64,000 bases of DNA from Prolixibacter denitrificans (GTDB lineage: Bacteria > Bacteroidota > Bacteroidia > Bacteroidales > Prolixibacteraceae), in contig NZ_PYGC01000003.1 in assembly GCF_003014495.1 (NCBI RefSeq), positions 310,001-374,000 on the forward strand. The letters are read 5' to 3'. The translations under genes were made by a program, and so were the position numbers. The notes below the pieces were generated by a model, which saw only the letters and a program-made list of their open reading frames with translations, had not been told where the DNA came from and made no database searches. How positions within the stretch are numbered: position 1 is the first letter of the stretch; each line of letters opens with the position of its first letter. This document shows, piece after piece, positions 62,265 to 64,000 of this stretch.

Positions 62265-64000
62265 CTATTCTTCGAACCGGATGATGGCCGTTCGTTCCCG
62301 GCCGTTCATCAAGATTTCCAGCTCATTCTCAAACCGAACATGCTTGACGAAGTTGCTTTCCCAAACCACTTCCTGCTTTTTCAGAATATCGAGATTCAAA
62401 AAGTTCTCTTTCGTCTTATGAGGAACCGAGAAATAGCCCACATTCATTGACGTAACATTGTGGAAGAAGTGCGAACCCAAAGAAGCATCCAGCGGGAAAT
62501 CGGGTAAGCCCATTTCTACAATCACCCGCGCATTGTTGATGTTGGCCCAAATGACGGGAATACCTGTGTAAGGATCGCGTGTTCCCCAACGGCCGGGACC
62601 AATCAGGACAAACTTCTTCCCTTCTTTTCCCAAACGGTTATTCACTTCCTGAATTTCTTTGGCTATCGCTCTCGTTTCCGTCCGGTCGAAAGTATCGGTA
62701 TCGACGTAAACCACGTCATGTATCTCTTCAATCCGGCCGTGTCCCATCCCCCTGTGGGAGACCATCAATGTATTTTCTTCATCCATGGCTCCCAAATCGA
62801 TGGTGATTTCTTCCTCCTGACGAATGAGCGGTTTTATCTGTAGCAAATAGAAAGTTGGTAAACCATACTCGCCATTCTCCAGTTCCATAGAATATTCCAG
62901 CTCGACCGGTGACCCCATGGCCTGTTTAAAAAGATTCAGCAGCAGCTGAAGTGTATCGGAAAGCGGGAGGTGATCGTATTTCAAAATATTGGCGAAATCG
63001 ATCACCCGCGGTCCCTTTTGATCAATCCCCGGAATCAGATAATCATTTTCCATGTCATACGTCGAAGCACAGTGCGTCAAAACACCATCTTTTTCGGCTT
63101 CCGCCATACGATACTGTGTAATCGCAGCATCTTCACCGTCCCGGGTCAAATCAAACGAGTCACGGGTCATATCGATGGCGTAGAACTCGCGCTGCGAATC
63201 CCGGACCATGTCATGAACCGAACTGTTATTCAGGTTTGGATATTTGGGACAAAACCGGAAAGCCTTCTCCCCTCCAACGACCAGCATTCCCAAACCAATA
63301 CCGGCTACCGCGAAACCATCCTCCGGCTCCATGTAAGAGTAAGGATAGTAATTAAACGACTGAGCCACTCCGCTGATGGTCGGGTAAAACTTTTCGTTGC
63401 GCTCGTGCCCCACCACTTCCTGGATGATGACCGCCATTTTCTCCTCTTCGATTTTGTAATTGATGGCTTCGAAGTATGAAATGGCATCGGGAGTGAAAAT
63501 GGATGAATAGACCAGCTTCACAGCTGTCATCAGTTGCTCAAAACGAACATCCACATCCGGATGATTATTCGGAATCAGGTAAGTGGAATAAACTCCCGAA
63601 AACGGCCGCAACAGCGAATCCTCAAACAAGCCGCTGGAACGAATGGCCAACGGCCGATCCATTCGTTTAATGTACTGAAAGAGCCGCTCTTTCAATGTCA
63701 TGCTCAATTCGGCTTCCAGGAACTTTTCCCGAATGACATTGTAATCGTGATGATGGTACGCTACATGATATAGATTATTCAATTCCAGGAACTTGTCAAA
63801 CTCAATTGCGCCAATTATCGCGGTAGCGGGAAGACGGATATTGATTCCCGGAATTAGTTTTTTCAAATCGAGGTTTTCGATCAGGTTACTGATGAAAGCC
63901 AAACCACGTCCCTTTCCTCCAAGAGAACCTCTTCCGAGCCGGACGATATAACGGTTTCCTTTTACCAACTGCGGATCGAAATTGACAATTCTTCCCCGGT
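62265..64000 (-). CDS. PEP/pyruvate-binding domain protein, partial
   Basis: The C-terminal 577 or so residues are present; the N-terminus lies beyond base 64000, since the frame stays open past a TTG at 63968. The visible part is a PPDK/PEP-synthase ATP-grasp-like domain (GKGRGLAFISNLI, RPLAIRSSGLFEDSLLRPFSGVY, LLQIKPLIRQ). A further region VLIGPGRWGTRDPYTG follows, and the protein ends in RFEE. The swivelling phosphohistidine domain and the PEP-binding TIM barrel of true PEP synthases are not seen, so the enzyme may be a kinase- or sensor-like relative. Confidence 0.82.
   Translation of the reverse strand, partial: RGRIVNFDPQLVKGNRYIVRLGRGSLGGKGRGLAFISNLIENLDLKKLIPGINIRLPATAIIGAIEFDKFLELNNLYHVAYHHHDYNVIREKFLEAELSMTLKERLFQYIKRMDRPLAIRSSGLFEDSLLRPFSGVYSTYLIPNNHPDVDVRFEQLMTAVKLVYSSIFTPDAISYFEAINYKIEEEKMAVIIQEVVGHERNEKFYPTISGVAQSFNYYPYSYMEPEDGFAVAGIGLGMLVVGGEKAFRFCPKYPNLNNSSVHDMVRDSQREFYAIDMTRDSFDLTRDGEDAAITQYRMAEAEKDGVLTHCASTYDMENDYLIPGIDQKGPRVIDFANILKYDHLPLSDTLQLLLNLFKQAMGSPVELEYSMELENGEYGLPTFYLLQIKPLIRQEEEITIDLGAMDEENTLMVSHRGMGHGRIEEIHDVVYVDTDTFDRTETRAIAKEIQEVNNRLGKEGKKFVLIGPGRWGTRDPYTGIPVIWANINNARVIVEMGLPDFPLDASLGSHFFHNVTSMNVGYFSVPHKTKENFLNLDILKKQEVVWESNFVKHVRFENELEILMNGRERTAIIRFEE

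Overview
The window looks like a chromosomal segment of an anaerobic or facultatively fermentative Bacteroidota. It fits the order Marinilabiliales and perhaps Prolixibacteraceae, but the family placement is a guess from gene content. Support comes from the lineage-typical genes (DUF5686 with a carboxypeptidase-like regulatory domain, BT_3928-type DoxX/MauE protein, fused FeoA-FeoB, an eIF1/SUI1 protein, PorT-like barrel, GIN-domain lipoprotein), from many candidate -7 boxes of the Bacteroidota form TAnnTTTG, and from few obvious Shine-Dalgarno sequences. No phage, transposase, plasmid gene, CRISPR array or rRNA operon was seen.

Layout. 1-5762: electron-bifurcating Nfn pair (nfnL cut by the left edge), then a DksA-like zinc finger, an SUI1 protein and an SNF2 helicase. 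5763-6600: a duplicated hairpin element and two tandem tRNA-Arg(ACG) genes. 6607-13400: thiamine-binding protein with an unknown partner, FeoAB iron uptake, a YqhD-type alcohol dehydrogenase, a membrane protein and a GIN lipoprotein. 13428-18932: ornithine carbamoyltransferase and carbamate kinase, FtsK, LolA-like protein. 19012-24954: pyruvate kinase, AroQ, XerD, PEP carboxykinase, a TIGR01777 oxidoreductase. 25188-32280: PBP1A, a 42-bp tandem repeat, GH125 mannosidase, and the folP-cdaA-mscS cluster. 32425-42908: DUF1599 and BT_3928 pair, triosephosphate isomerase, DUF5686 protein, PrmA, phosphodiesterase, SPOR protein, a 41-bp tandem repeat, SixA-RsmE-DUF4159, a quinone-reductase-like flavoprotein. 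43116-48065: a secreted EDWM/YW repeat protein, PPi-phosphofructokinase, the SPFH-RHH-zinc ribbon operon, and an ECF sigma factor with a small acidic downstream gene. 48248-64000: UvrA, MATE pump, HEAT protein, DHOD-like protein, YggS, PorT-like barrel, DUF1015-serA-serC, GcvT, Hpt protein, alpha/beta hydrolase and a PEP/pyruvate-binding protein cut by the right edge.

Working together. PPi-PFK, pyruvate kinase, ATP-dependent PEP carboxykinase, TpiA, Nfn and carbamate kinase describe an energy-sparing fermentative central metabolism. SerA/SerC and GcvT cover serine, glycine and C1 supply. FtsK, XerD, PBP1A and UvrA are chromosome and envelope housekeeping. Most of the window is ordinary core genome. 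The least explained items are the two-copy hairpin element with a G/U-rich minus strand (5761-6066), two intergenic minisatellites (27656-27888 and 39969-40143), the 13-residue repeat protein at 43116-43571, a paired palindrome in front of the SPFH/RHH operon, and a perfect 21-bp tandem repeat in front of the sigma factor. I found no clear evidence of a completely new multi-gene system.
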